From positions 1 to 49,290 of the forward strand of contig SSSZ01000105.1 of assembly GCA_009469675.1 (NCBI GenBank): a DNA stretch of 49,290 bases, in the 5' to 3' direction. Positions 24,760 to 33,043 of this stretch are shown here, piece by piece (position 1 is the first letter of the stretch; each line of letters opens with the position of its first letter). Under the pieces are notes generated by a model, which was given only the letters and a program-made list of their open reading frames with translations, was not told the DNA's origin and searched no databases. The position numbers and the translations under genes are program-made. The DNA comes from Azonexaceae bacterium (GTDB taxonomy: Bacteria; Pseudomonadota; Gammaproteobacteria; Burkholderiales; Rhodocyclaceae).

Positions 24760-26728
24760 GTTGCGCCTCCAATAGTTCGTTTGACTGATCGATTGTTTTC
24801 TCCGCGTGCGCGGGGGCGGGTATCCCGTTGTTCACTTGCTGGGGGCCGTTAGCAATGTTCGCCTGCTTGGCAAAGACTACTGGCGGGTTCTTGATGTTCG
24901 CCAGCGTTTCCAAGGTCATTCGGCATTGGTTCTGCGCTTTCAACGCCATGCGGAAAAACGATTCCAGATGCTTTTGGTAGTCCTGATTCAGCGCCCGCCG
25001 GGAGAAATTCATAAAGATGGATTGCAGCGCGTGGGCCTGTCCCATCAGCATGGCCTCACCCCATACGGAAGCCGCCGCCTTCAAGGCCGTGCTTTTGCCG
25101 GAAGATGATCCGCCCCGCAGATGGAAGCCCCCGGAATCCTCGCCCACCACATCAGCCAGCGCCCCGGCGAAGGCCACGGACAGGGCGAATAACAGCCGGG
25201 AATTACCCGATGCCAGCGCCGCCACGGAATCTCGCCATTCCTCCGCCGTGCCAGATACGGCAAAGGCGGGTTCAAGGGCGTGGGCATTCTGGAACACCAC
25301 GATTTCATCATCCTGCCCGATGGATTCCGCCGGGGTCACATACACCGCCCCATGCCAGCCCAGCCGTTCCACGCATCGCGCCCGTGCCTGTACCGGCCAG
25401 ACTTGCAGGAAGGAAGCCAGCAGGTCACGCGCCGCCTTGCTGGGGGCGATGGACAAACCCAGCCGGGCCAGTTCGCGCCGCACGTCGGAGCCATCGCCTT
25501 GCAGCAGTTCCAAGGGCATTGCCCATTGGTGCCGCACTTGGTCATCATCGCGCCATTCCAGCAGCCGCCCCCATTCGCCGCTTCTGGCGTCCCGCGTCAT
25601 CGCCACCACGGACAAGGGCGAACAAATCCAGCGCGGTGAAAGCTCGTTGCCGTCCTTGTCGGTGCCGATGAAGAACACACCACGCGGGGAAATCTCGAAG
25701 CGCCCGCCGCCGTAGTCATGGGCCACGGAATCTCCGCTTATGGGGTTGTTTCCTTTTTCCGCTGGGGAAGGCATGGCCGGGCCGGTTTCGTCGCCCTGTG
25801 CCGCTTCCCGTGCAGCCGTTTCCCCATTCAGCGCAGCATCAATGCAGCGAGCCACCGCTTCCAGCCCTTGCGCTTGGTGCAGGTCGTTGAAGTCAGTTGC
25901 CCCTTCGGGACGACCCGGGCCGAAGTCAGGGACAGCCAGTAGCCCACCCACCGCTTGCGCGGCTTCCTTGGCCTTGGACATACCGGGGTTGCCCTCGGCG
26001 CGGTAATCGTCGTCCGCGCACAGGATCAGCCGCAGGTCGGGGAATTTGTCCCGCAACGCCTTTGCCGCCGGTTGCAGGTTGCCCGCGTCGAAAGCTACTG
26101 CCAACGCGTAGCCCGTCGCCTCATGGATGCTTGCGCCGGTAGCAAAGCCTTCGGAAATGCACAGCACCCCGTCAGGTTTGCCGATGCCAAAGTAACAGCC
26201 ACGAATGCGCCCACCGGTCAGGTAGCGTTTCCCGCCATCCGCGCCGATGAATTGCAGCGAGTGCAGCATTCCCGCCGTGTCCCGGATCGGCAGCACAAGG
26301 CTTTCCCGGTGCATCCGTGCGCCATTGGCGGCAATGCCCTTGCGGGTCAGGTAGGCATGGCCGGTGCTGGGATAGGCTTCCGTCCACAGCAGGCAAGCCC
26401 GTTCCCGCGCTTCTGTCTTGCGCTTGGCTTCTTCGGCTTCACGTTCCCGCCGTGCCGCCTCGATCTTCGCCCGGTGCGCCGATTCCTCGGCTGGGGTCAG
26501 GGTGCGCCCCATGTCCGCCCGCCAATTCTCCCAGCCCAGTCCATCGCGCCAATTCTCAAAGCCCCCTGCGGGGATGCCGTCCAAGTGCAACAGATAGGCC
26601 GCATCGCCCTTGCCGCCCCGGCCTTCGGCATCGCAGCGGTGAATGATGCCATCGGCGAGCAGGTCAATCGGAGGAACGATGCCGCGCCCGGCCAGAGCGT
26701 CCCGGAATTGCTGGAAGGCGTCAAACAT
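24662..26728 (-). CDS. Chimeric Toprim/DUF927 primase-helicase fused to a second island protein
   Basis: The 688-residue product begins MFDAFQQFRDALAGRG. Its N-terminal part is a Toprim-type primase region with FAIGKPDGV-like and ILCADDDYR motifs, followed by a DUF927 domain reaching Walker A GGSSSGKST at about 539-547. Just after SVWG (about residue 556) the sequence switches to a different family, recognisable from MGQAHALQSIF, LALKAQ-like MALKAQNQCRMTLETL and KQANIANGPQQVNNG. Walker B and the rest of the DUF927 ATPase are missing. An in-frame deletion joining two neighbouring genes explains this. The fused protein probably lacks helicase activity. The ATG at 26728 is preferred to a TTG 12 bases upstream. 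Confidence 0.8.
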   Translation of the reverse strand: MFDAFQQFRDALAGRGIVPPIDLLADGIIHRCDAEGRGGKGDAAYLLHLDGIPAGGFENWRDGLGWENWRADMGRTLTPAEESAHRAKIEAARREREAEEAKRKTEARERACLLWTEAYPSTGHAYLTRKGIAANGARMHRESLVLPIRDTAGMLHSLQFIGADGGKRYLTGGRIRGCYFGIGKPDGVLCISEGFATGASIHEATGYALAVAFDAGNLQPAAKALRDKFPDLRLILCADDDYRAEGNPGMSKAKEAAQAVGGLLAVPDFGPGRPEGATDFNDLHQAQGLEAVARCIDAALNGETAAREAAQGDETGPAMPSPAEKGNNPISGDSVAHDYGGGRFEISPRGVFFIGTDKDGNELSPRWICSPLSVVAMTRDARSGEWGRLLEWRDDDQVRHQWAMPLELLQGDGSDVRRELARLGLSIAPSKAARDLLASFLQVWPVQARARCVERLGWHGAVYVTPAESIGQDDEIVVFQNAHALEPAFAVSGTAEEWRDSVAALASGNSRLLFALSVAFAGALADVVGEDSGGFHLRGGSSSGKSTALKAAASVWGEAMLMGQAHALQSIFMNFSRRALNQDYQKHLESFFRMALKAQNQCRMTLETLANIKNPPVVFAKQANIANGPQQVNNGIPAPAHAEKTIDQSNELLEAQHGERLDTRTAGETAGLDPAMATVGEIDRAANG

Positions 26729-26927
26729 AGCGGCCACCAATCAAACGAAGGGCCACAAGTCCTATGCAGCACTTGGCTTCACTGAGAAGGTATCCGGCGT
26801 TAGCATGTGCCGCCCGTGATTCCTCAAGGCGGTAGCTCAGCAGCCAGAGGCGAATTTCGATAGAATGCCAAACAGAAAGTATCTTTTGGGCCGACATTGC
26901 GCGGCCCTTTTTCTTGTTAGGGGTCAT
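26721..26927 (-). CDS. Small conserved island protein
   Basis: The 68-residue product begins MTPNKKKGRAMS and ends with EAKCCIGLVALRLIGGRYV. Short proteins of this shape, with a central EERxAAHANAG-like stretch (here EESRAAHANAG), recur between AlpA-like and primase genes of P4-like elements. Function is unknown. Its stop overlaps the start of the chimeric gene by 8 bp, suggesting one operon. Confidence 0.6.
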   Translation of the reverse strand: MTPNKKKGRAMSAQKILSVWHSIEIRLWLLSYRLEESRAAHANAGYLLSEAKCCIGLVALRLIGGRYV

Positions 26928-26937
26928 GGTTGCCCCC

Positions 26938-27192
26938 TTATACCTTACGGCTTTTCTCGATCTGTGCTTCTAACCAAGCCGAAATCTCGTGTTCCAGCCA
27001 CCCCACAGCCTTTGCGCCAACAGACACCGGCTTAGGGAAGGTCGGATCGTAATCGCTGGGACGCTTCGAATTGCGGCGCAGCTTCGCGTAGATGGTGGAA
27101 CGGGAAAGGCCGGTCCGAGCCTCTACTTGCTTGCGCCGAAGGATTCGGATTTCCTTCGCGTCACAAACTGCGGTTTCGTTTTTCGCTGCCAT
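26938..27192 (-). CDS. AlpA-family DNA-binding regulator
   Basis: The 84-residue product has the AlpA/MerR-like winged-helix motif RRKQVEARTGLSRSTIYAKL near residues 19-38, then FPKPVSVGAKAVGWLEHEISAWLEAQIE, the classic AlpA second half. AlpA-like proteins control integrase or excision genes in P4-type prophages and islands and can act as recombination directionality factors. It is transcribed in the same direction as the integrase gene, 117 bp downstream of it. Confidence 0.87.
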   Translation of the reverse strand: MAAKNETAVCDAKEIRILRRKQVEARTGLSRSTIYAKLRRNSKRPSDYDPTFPKPVSVGAKAVGWLEHEISAWLEAQIEKSRKV

Positions 27193-27309
27193 GTCTGCAA
27201 TCTCCTGTAGATTGCTCCGGCCCCCGCCGGAACATGGTCACTTACGTTACGCACGTCCGATCAGCGTCACAAATTAACCGTTACCTTACTCGCTTAGTTT
27301 TCCGAGCAT

Positions 27310-28632
27310 CTATGCCACAGACTGGTAAGCTTTGCCGAAAGGCCCGATGATTACCTTGCCGCGCCCGTCCTGAATCTGGCTATCCACGAAATCAGCCCAC
27401 CATTGCAGCATTTCCCGCCTTTGGTCGGCATACTGCGCCCGGTTATAGACGCCCCGGATGCCCTTGGTTTCATGGGCTAGGCATTTCTCGATCCAGTCAG
27501 AGTTAAAGCCAGCCTCATGCAAATGCGTGGAAGCCGTGCGCCGGAAGTCATGGATAACGAAGTCCCGCACGTCGATTTCCAGCGAGCGCACGGCTTGATT
27601 CAAGGTGCTATGGGCAATCGGCTGATTCAGGTCTCCACGGCTGGGGAATACCCACTCTGAACCGCTCGCAAGCCCCTTCAATTCCTCGAACATCGCCACA
27701 GCCTGCCGGGACAAATGGACAAGGTGCGGCTTGTCCTTCTTCATGCGTTCGCCGGGGATCGCCCATTCTCCTTTCTCAAGGTCTAGCTCGCCCCACTTGG
27801 CTTCGATCAGTTCGGTTTTCCGCACCATGCAGAGTATCAACAGGTGGATCGCCAGCTTGTAGGCTCGCTTGATGCTCGATTGATAGATAGCCCGTAGCAG
27901 CTTGCCCACTTCCTCCGGCGATAGGGCCACATCCCGGCTTCTGGCACTGGCAATGAATTTGGCCTCGATTGCCGCCGCCGGGTTAAAGGTGGTTTTCTCC
28001 CGTGCAATGGCATAGGAAAACAGCCGTTTCAACACGTTGCGGGTCTGCAGCGCCATCTGGTCAGCACCGCGATTCTTGATCTTGTCGGTAATAGCGAGAA
28101 TGTCGGTCACGGTCACATCGGCAATTTGCTTGCTGCCAATGGCTGGAATCACGTCCTTATCCAGTACCCGCCTGATGTTGCGGGGGCTACTGTTGGCAGG
28201 CTCCACAATCTCGAAATACCAGCGCCGGGCGAATGCTTCCACGGTTTCAGATGCCTTCTTTTCGGCTTCCTTGGCCTTGACCTTCTCAATGGCTTTCAAG
28301 CACCAATTGCGGATAAAAAATTGGGCAAGTTCCTTCGCCGCCGGGGGCGCATCCTCGGGGATCGGATCGCCGCGCTTCAAGGCCATGGGAGACAGACCGC
28401 GCCCCGCCAGCGCCTTGCAGTCATCCCGCCAGGTGCGGGCCTCGGCTAGGGAATAAGCCGGGTAGCCACCAAGGCGGATTGTTTCCTGCTTGCCGGTCAG
28501 GGTTCGATACTTCAAGCCCCACCGCTTTTTCCCGGTGGGCATGACTTCGATATACAGCCCGCCCCCATCCGACTCGCTGAAAACCTTGTCAGCCGCTTTC
28601 AGTGTCCGCAGTTTGGTATCCGACAGTGCCAT
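27310..28632 (-). CDS. int: P4-type tyrosine recombinase (integrase)
   Basis: The 440-residue protein has an N-terminal DUF4102-type arm-binding domain (about 1-95, starting ALSDTKLRTLKAADK), a core-binding domain and a catalytic domain. Catalytic residues visible are Arg271 (CMVRKTEL), His361 and Arg364 (HDFRR), His387 (LAHE) and nucleophile Tyr401 (YNRAQY). All are present, so it should be active. It probably inserted the island at the mnmE 3' end. The gene lies at the mnmE-proximal end, with its promoter region among seven copies of a TGGGAACA motif that may be its own binding sites. Confidence 0.94.
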   Translation of the reverse strand: MALSDTKLRTLKAADKVFSESDGGGLYIEVMPTGKKRWGLKYRTLTGKQETIRLGGYPAYSLAEARTWRDDCKALAGRGLSPMALKRGDPIPEDAPPAAKELAQFFIRNWCLKAIEKVKAKEAEKKASETVEAFARRWYFEIVEPANSSPRNIRRVLDKDVIPAIGSKQIADVTVTDILAITDKIKNRGADQMALQTRNVLKRLFSYAIAREKTTFNPAAAIEAKFIASARSRDVALSPEEVGKLLRAIYQSSIKRAYKLAIHLLILCMVRKTELIEAKWGELDLEKGEWAIPGERMKKDKPHLVHLSRQAVAMFEELKGLASGSEWVFPSRGDLNQPIAHSTLNQAVRSLEIDVRDFVIHDFRRTASTHLHEAGFNSDWIEKCLAHETKGIRGVYNRAQYADQRREMLQWWADFVDSQIQDGRGKVIIGPFGKAYQSVA

Positions 28633-28655
28633 GACTCGCCATCCTTTCGCCTCTG

Positions 28656-28866
28656 TGTTCCCACGATCCAGCCTCTACCGTGGGAACATCATTGAATCGT
28701 GGGAACACTGGCTACAAGCCATATACGGCAAGGCTTTCCAGCGTATGAATTCCATATTTGTTCCCATGATTTCCTGAATTCACCGCCTCCAAAAAGGGGG
28801 TAGTGGTAACAAATGTGTTCCCACGGCGGGGTATCACTGGCTGCTGTGGGAACAAACGTGGGAACA
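28656..28866. promoter_or_regulatory. Cluster of seven integrase arm-type motifs, proximal end
   Basis: The 9-mer [AG]TGGGAACA occurs on the plus strand at 28680, 28699, 28846 and 28858, and on the minus strand at 28656-28664, 28759-28767 and 28816-28824. The 28846/28858 pair has the same 12-bp period as the pair at the other island end. The interval holds no gene and also contains the integrase promoter region. Confidence 0.6.
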
Positions 28867-28908
28867 ATTTTATGCGGATTACTGCGGAACATACAAGCCT
28901 TCCGCATA

Positions 28909-28936
28909 ACAAAAAACCCGCATTTACGCGGGTTTC
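28909..28936 (-). terminator. Intrinsic terminator after mnmE, carried by the island
   Basis: On the minus strand AAACCCGC and GCGGGTTT form an 8-bp stem around a 6-base loop, followed by TTT. It lies about 45 bp past the mnmE stop and inside the island boundary. Confidence 0.85.
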
Positions 28937-28978
28937 AAGGTGTTCCGTGGAACGCATCGGACTATGCCGGAATACTCG

Positions 28979-30334
28979 CTATTTTCCAATGCAGAAGCGG
29001 CTGAAAATCACCCCGAGGAGGTCGTCGGCGGTGAATTCGCCGGTGATTTCGTTGAGGGCCTGCTGGCCGAGGCGCAATTCCTCGGCAAAGAGTTCGAGGG
29101 CGGGCCGCGGGCCGGCCGCGATCCCCCGGGCCGCCTCGATGTGCCGGCGGGCGGCGGCAAGGGCGCGCAGGTGGCGTTCCCGGGCGATGAACACGTCTTC
29201 CGACTGGTGCCAGCCGGCGACCGCCAGGAGTTCGTCGTGGAGCAGGTCGATGCCGGCCCCGCTTTTGGCCGAGAGGGCGATGGCAACGCCATCCGGCCCA
29301 TCCTCGCGCAGCGGTGTGCCGCCTGCCAGATCGATCTTGTTGCGCACGGTGAGGCGCTTCAGGCTGGCGGGGAGGCGGTCGACGATGGCGCGATCGGCGG
29401 CGGTGACGCCCTGGCGGGCATCGACCAGCAGGATGACCAGGTCGGCCCGTTCGATTTCGCGCCAGGTGCGCTCGATGCCGATCTTTTCCACGGCATCGGC
29501 GGTGTCGCGCAGGCCGGCGGTGTCGATGATGTGCAGGGGAATGCCTTCGATCTGGATCGATGAGCGCAGGGCGTCGCGGGTTGTGCCGGCGATGGGGGTG
29601 ACGATGGCCAGTTCGTCCCCCGCGAGCTGGTTTAGAAGTGAGGACTTACCGACGTTGGGCTGACCGACCAGCACCACTTGCAGGCCGGCCTGCAGGAGCT
29701 TGCCCTGGCCCGCCCTGTCGGCCACCTGGTCGAGGCGGGCCTGGAGGCGGGCAAGGCGACCGAAGGCATCGGCGGCCTGGAGAAAGTCGATTTCTTCCTC
29801 GGGAAAATCCAGGGTCGCCTCGACCAGCATGCGCAGATCAACCAGTTCGTCGGCCAGGGCGTGGACTGCCCGGGAGAATTCGCCCTGCAGGGACCGCACC
29901 GCCGAGCGGGCGGCGCTGGCCGTGGCGGCGTCGATGAGATCGGCGACGGCTTCGGCCTGGGCCAGGTCGAGTTTGCCGTTGAGGAAGGCGCGGCGGGTGA
30001 ATTCGCCAGGTTCGGCGAGCCGGGCGCCGAGGTCGAGGCAGCGGGCCAGCAGCATCTGCATGACGACCGGGCCGCCGTGGCCCTGGAGTTCGACCACGTC
30101 TTCGCCGGTAAACGAGTGGGGGGCGGGAAAATAAAGAATCAGGCCGCTGTCGATGGCGCTGCCGTCGGCCGCCCGGAAATCGGCCAGGGTGGCGAGGCGG
30201 GGTTTGGGGGTCTTGCCGGTGAGGGCGGCGGCAAAGGGCAGCAGGCCTTTGCCGGAGACCCGGACGACGCCGATGCCGCCCCGGCCGGGGGCCGTGGCGA
30301 CAGCGGCGATCAGGTCAGGCGGGGCTGGCGGCAC
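28979..30334 (-). CDS. mnmE: tRNA modification GTPase MnmE (TrmE)
   Basis: The 451-residue protein with MnmG forms 5-carboxymethylaminomethyluridine at the tRNA wobble position 34. It has an N-terminal tetrahydrofolate-binding domain, an inserted G domain with GQPNVGKSS and DTAGLRDT, and the C-terminal CIGK motif with Cys448. The start is GTG at 30334, fitting the family N-terminus ([20 protein letters not shown]). It is transcribed in the yidC direction, 42 bp after yidC. The last codons overlap the island attachment core; the protein still ends correctly because the island supplies the final bases. Confidence 0.97.
   Translation of the reverse strand: MPPAPPDLIAAVATAPGRGGIGVVRVSGKGLLPFAAALTGKTPKPRLATLADFRAADGSAIDSGLILYFPAPHSFTGEDVVELQGHGGPVVMQMLLARCLDLGARLAEPGEFTRRAFLNGKLDLAQAEAVADLIDAATASAARSAVRSLQGEFSRAVHALADELVDLRMLVEATLDFPEEEIDFLQAADAFGRLARLQARLDQVADRAGQGKLLQAGLQVVLVGQPNVGKSSLLNQLAGDELAIVTPIAGTTRDALRSSIQIEGIPLHIIDTAGLRDTADAVEKIGIERTWREIERADLVILLVDARQGVTAADRAIVDRLPASLKRLTVRNKIDLAGGTPLREDGPDGVAIALSAKSGAGIDLLHDELLAVAGWHQSEDVFIARERHLRALAAARRHIEAARGIAAGPRPALELFAEELRLGQQALNEITGEFTADDLLGVIFSRFCIGK
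28986..28996. repeat. Island attachment site, mnmE copy (att core)
   Basis: CCAATGCAGAA, complementary to the codons for Phe-Cys-Ile and part of Gly near the end of mnmE. It is repeated at 24342-24352. The SGI1 core at the same gene end is known to be similar (TTCTGTATTGG), which is established knowledge used for comparison. Confidence 0.85.
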
Positions 30335-30376
30335 GGCGGGGCGAAATCAACGAAGGCACCGATGGCCCGGCCCCCC

Positions 30377-32032
30377 TTAGGCCTTGGCGTCGTTGGCCGC
30401 CTTGCCGCCGGCTTCGATCATGCGGGTGATCTGCCACTGCTGGGCGATCGACAGGACGTTATTGACCACCCAGTAGAGCACCAGACCGGCCGGGAAGAAG
30501 AAGAACATGGCGCCGAACATGAAGGGCATGAACATCATGACCTTGGCCTGAATGGGATCGGGCGGGGTCGGATTCAACTTGGTCTGGATGAGCATGGTCG
30601 CCACCATGACCACGGGCAGGATGTAGTAGGGGTCGGCCGAGGCCAGATCGTTGATCCACAGGATCCACGGGGCGTCGCGCATTTCCACGGCGCCCAGCAG
30701 CACCCAGTAGAGGGCGATGAAGACGGGAATCTGGACGAGGATGGGCAGGCAGCCCCCCAGGGGATTGACCTTCTCGGTCTGGTAGAGCTTCATCATTTCC
30801 TGGTTGAGGCGCTGGCGGTCATCGCCGTAGCGTTCTTTCAATTGCATGAGGCGCGGCGTGAGCACGCGCATCTTGGCCATCGACTTGTAGGAGGCGGCGG
30901 AGAGCGGGTAGAAAGCGGCCTTGATGCCGATGGTCAGGATGACGATGGCCCAACCCCAGTTGCCGACCAGCTTGTGAATGAATTCCAGGGCCCAGAAGAT
31001 GGGGGCGGCGACTACCGTCAGCCAGCCGTAATCGACCACCAGATCGAGGCCCGTGGCGATCTTTTTGAGGGCATCCTGCTCCTGGGGGCCGGCAAACAGG
31101 GTCACGGCGGTTTCACCCTTGGCCCCCGGGGCGATTTCCGCCACCGGCACGATGACCCCGGCCTGAATGACGTTGCCGCTGCCTTCGGCCTTGCGCATGT
31201 AGAACTCGCGAGGGGTCTTGTCCTTGGGCACCCAGGCCGACACGAAGTAGTGCTGGACCATGGCCAGCCAGCCGTTGTCGGCGGTCTTGGCGAATTTGGC
31301 CTTGTCCTTGAGGACATCGCCGGCGTCGACCTTCTGGTACTTGTCGGCGTCGGTATACACCGCCGGTCCGGTGAAGGTGGATACCATGGCCGTCTCGCCG
31401 GCCGGGGCCACGTCGTCGCGCTGGAGCTGGAAGTAGGCGTGGGTCGCCAGAGGTTTGTCGCCGCCGTTGGCGATTTCCCAGGTCACATCGACGACGTAGG
31501 AGCCGCGCCGGAAGGTGTAAGTCTTGGCGACCTTGGTGCCGTTGGCCGCCGCCGCTTCGAGGCGCACCTTCAGTTCATTGGCGCCTTCGGCCAGTGCGTT
31601 GGGTCCGGCGGCGCGCTTGAAGAGCGAACGATGGTTGGGCAGGCCCTCGCCGACCAGGCCGCTCTGGGCCATGTACTGGTGCTTGGCGTCGAAGAGGACG
31701 AAATTCTTGTCCTTGTTTTCGTGGGCTTTGTACTTGAGCAGTTCGAGCTGCACCAGGTCGCCGCCCTGGGCGGCGATGGTGGCCTTGACGAGATCGGTGG
31801 CAACGGTAAAGGTCTCGCCCGCCGGCGCCGCAACCGGAACCGCCCCGGGCGCCGCCGGTGCCGATCCGGGGGCAGCCAGACTGGCGGAGGGCCTGGGCAC
31901 CGAACCGGCGGCGCTACCCGCAGCAGCGGCTTCGGCCGGAGGTTTCGGCTGGTTGTACTTCTGCCAGTTCTCCCACAGCAGGAAGCTGGAGAGGGTGAAG
32001 ATGATTACCAGGATCAGGCGCCGAGTGTCCAT
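30377..32032 (-). CDS. yidC: Membrane protein insertase YidC
   Basis: The 551-residue product has an N-terminal signal-anchor (residues about 5-23), a long periplasmic domain, and a C-terminal core of five membrane segments. This is the gram-negative YidC/Oxa1 layout at the normal length (E. coli 548). The conserved arginine groove and the segments WGWAIVILTIGIK, GGCLPILVQIPVFIALYWVL and FMPFMFGAMFFFFPAGL are visible. It inserts membrane proteins with or without the Sec translocon. yidD, rnpA and rpmH lie upstream in the conserved operon order. Confidence 0.97.
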   Translation of the reverse strand: MDTRRLILVIIFTLSSFLLWENWQKYNQPKPPAEAAAAGSAAGSVPRPSASLAAPGSAPAAPGAVPVAAPAGETFTVATDLVKATIAAQGGDLVQLELLKYKAHENKDKNFVLFDAKHQYMAQSGLVGEGLPNHRSLFKRAAGPNALAEGANELKVRLEAAAANGTKVAKTYTFRRGSYVVDVTWEIANGGDKPLATHAYFQLQRDDVAPAGETAMVSTFTGPAVYTDADKYQKVDAGDVLKDKAKFAKTADNGWLAMVQHYFVSAWVPKDKTPREFYMRKAEGSGNVIQAGVIVPVAEIAPGAKGETAVTLFAGPQEQDALKKIATGLDLVVDYGWLTVVAAPIFWALEFIHKLVGNWGWAIVILTIGIKAAFYPLSAASYKSMAKMRVLTPRLMQLKERYGDDRQRLNQEMMKLYQTEKVNPLGGCLPILVQIPVFIALYWVLLGAVEMRDAPWILWINDLASADPYYILPVVMVATMLIQTKLNPTPPDPIQAKVMMFMPFMFGAMFFFFPAGLVLYWVVNNVLSIAQQWQITRMIEAGGKAANDAKA

Positions 32033-32064
32033 GAACAGCCCATGTTGAATAAACCAGTGTCAAA

Positions 32065-32274
32065 TCAGGGTACCGGATCGTACCCGCCGGGGTGCCAGGG
32101 ATGGCAGCGGCACAGGCGCTTTGCGCCCAGCCAGCCGCCCTTGCAGGCACCGTGTTTCTGTACTGCTTCCACCGCGTATTCCGAGCAACTCGGAAAAAAC
32201 CGGCAGCGCCGCCCCAGGAGAGGGCTTACAGCGTACTGATAGCCCTTGAGGAGAGCAATCAGCAGGCGTTTCAT
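32065..32274 (-). CDS. yidD: Membrane protein insertion efficiency factor YidD
   Basis: The 69-residue product begins [18 protein letters not shown] and has the invariant [11 protein letters not shown] motif and [13 protein letters not shown] ending, so it is a complete YidD. It is a small membrane-associated protein that helps YidC. The ATG at 32274 overlaps the rnpA stop (ATGA); a longer open frame upstream is the shadow of rnpA. yidC starts 32 bp downstream. Confidence 0.95.
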   Translation of the reverse strand: MKRLLIALLKGYQYAVSPLLGRRCRFFPSCSEYAVEAVQKHGACKGGWLGAKRLCRCHPWHPGGYDPVP

Positions 32275-32675
32275 CGATCGCCCCGGGCAAGCCTTTGCGG
32301 CAGGCGGCGAAAAAGCCCGACGATCTCTTCGGCGATGGCCCGGCGATCGAGGCGGCCGGGTTTGGTCATCAGGCGCACCACCAGGTCGCAGGCGGGCAAG
32401 TCGCTCCGCCGTTGGCGAAATTGCTCGCGCACAATGCGTTTGACCAGATTGCGCCGAACCGCCGACTTGAGGAGCTTCTTGCCGACCACCAGGCCGAGGC
32501 GGGCGCCGGCAGGCGCCTTTTCGCTTCCTTCGGCCGGCCATTGGTAGTGCAGCATGAACAGCGTGCCGCGAATCGCCTTCCTAAAACCAAAAACGGATGA
32601 AAACTCATCCGTTTTTGTGAGGCGATACCGCCGGACGAAAGCTTGGTCGGGCTCCGCCGCAGCGACCGTAATCAA
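32271..32675 (-). CDS. rnpA: Ribonuclease P protein component
   Basis: The 134-residue product contains the RNR-type motif [17 protein letters not shown] near residues 75-91 and the early [12 protein letters not shown], both characteristic of RnpA. It assists the catalytic RNA in maturing tRNA 5' ends. The start is TTG at 32675, overlapping the rpmH stop (TTGA), which fits coupled translation; no ATG is available before the conserved region. A perfect 12-bp inverted repeat, terminator-like, lies inside the coding sequence at 32589-32616. Confidence 0.94.
   Translation of the reverse strand: MITVAAAEPDQAFVRRYRLTKTDEFSSVFGFRKAIRGTLFMLHYQWPAEGSEKAPAGARLGLVVGKKLLKSAVRRNLVKRIVREQFRQRRSDLPACDLVVRLMTKPGRLDRRAIAEEIVGLFRRLPQRLARGDR
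32589..32616 (-). terminator. Terminator-like hairpin inside rnpA
   Basis: AAAAACGGATGA and TCATCCGTTTTT are perfect inverted copies (12 bp) separated by 4 bases, and the hairpin ends in a run of T on either strand. It lies within rnpA codons about 20-29 (KTDEFSSVF), so it could attenuate the rpmH-rnpA message. Confidence 0.65.
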
Positions 32676-32806
32676 ACGCCCAGGCGTTGACGGCCTTTGG
32701 CACGGCGGGCGGCGATAACCTTGCGGCCGCCCTTGGTGCGCATACGGACCAGGAAACCATGGGTGCGCTTGCGGCGCACAACCGAGGGTTGATAGGTGCG
32801 TTTCAT
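32672..32806 (-). CDS. rpmH: 50S ribosomal protein L34
   Basis: The 44-residue product reads [19 protein letters not shown] and continues to the normal L34 ending RQRLGV. It is a basic structural protein of the large ribosomal subunit. The ATG at 32806 gives the standard length. It heads the rpmH-rnpA-yidD-yidC-mnmE group and is divergent from dnaA, as at most bacterial origins. Confidence 0.98.
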   Translation of the reverse strand: MKRTYQPSVVRRKRTHGFLVRMRTKGGRKVIAARRAKGRQRLGV

Positions 32807-33043
32807 GTCCTAATTCCTTGATGAACAGAGATAAACGCGCAATTACATCGCGTTTGGCCTTCTTCTGTCAAGGTTAAATTTTTTCCCGGGCTGTGGATAA
32901 CTGGCCCCGGCCGGGGTAAAATTCGCACTCAGAAGGCGGCTCCGCGAGCCGCCAATTTTGTTGCACAAATTCCGCACATATCAATAAGTTATATAGACCG
33001 CTCCCGGTCAACGACAGAGGAGCGGGGAGGAGTCTTTCTGGCA
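32807..33043. promoter_or_regulatory. rpmH-dnaA intergenic region with one DnaA box
   Basis: The divergent spacer of 237 bp contains one perfect DnaA box, TGTGGATAA at 32892-32900. A TAAAAT box (-10 like) follows near 32918, and an AT-rich ATATCAATAAGTTATATAG lies near 32978. No gene is seen. It should hold the rpmH and dnaA promoters with DnaA autoregulation. Confidence 0.75.

Larger units (their letters stand above)
24342..28996. mobile_element. Integrated island at the 3' end of mnmE
   Basis: A roughly 4.65-kb element is bounded by the 11-bp direct repeat CCAATGCAGAA (24342-24352 and 28986-28996). The right copy encodes the last residues of MnmE (on the minus strand TTCTGCATTGG, Phe-Cys-Ile-Gly), the same position used by SGI1-type elements. 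Inside are a tyrosine recombinase, an AlpA-like regulator, a chimeric Toprim/DUF927 gene and two small genes, all on the minus strand, with visibly lower GC than the flanks. No transfer, capsid or cargo genes are seen, so it looks like a shrunken satellite-type element. Confidence 0.88.

Noticed and set aside
24535-27192. Toxin-antitoxin or defence system inside the island
   Set aside because: The small proteins match phage/island housekeeping types (AlpA-like and short unknown families); no toxin, nuclease or adjacent antitoxin pattern is visible.
28870-28909. TTATGCGGA...TCCGCATAA inverted repeat before the terminator
   Set aside because: A 9-bp match over a 22-base gap in a repeat-rich end may be incidental; the adjacent hairpin with T run is the better-supported structure.
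24258-28978. Search for a tRNA gene as the island's target
   Set aside because: No cloverleaf-like sequence is present at either end; the repeat falls in the 3' end of mnmE instead.
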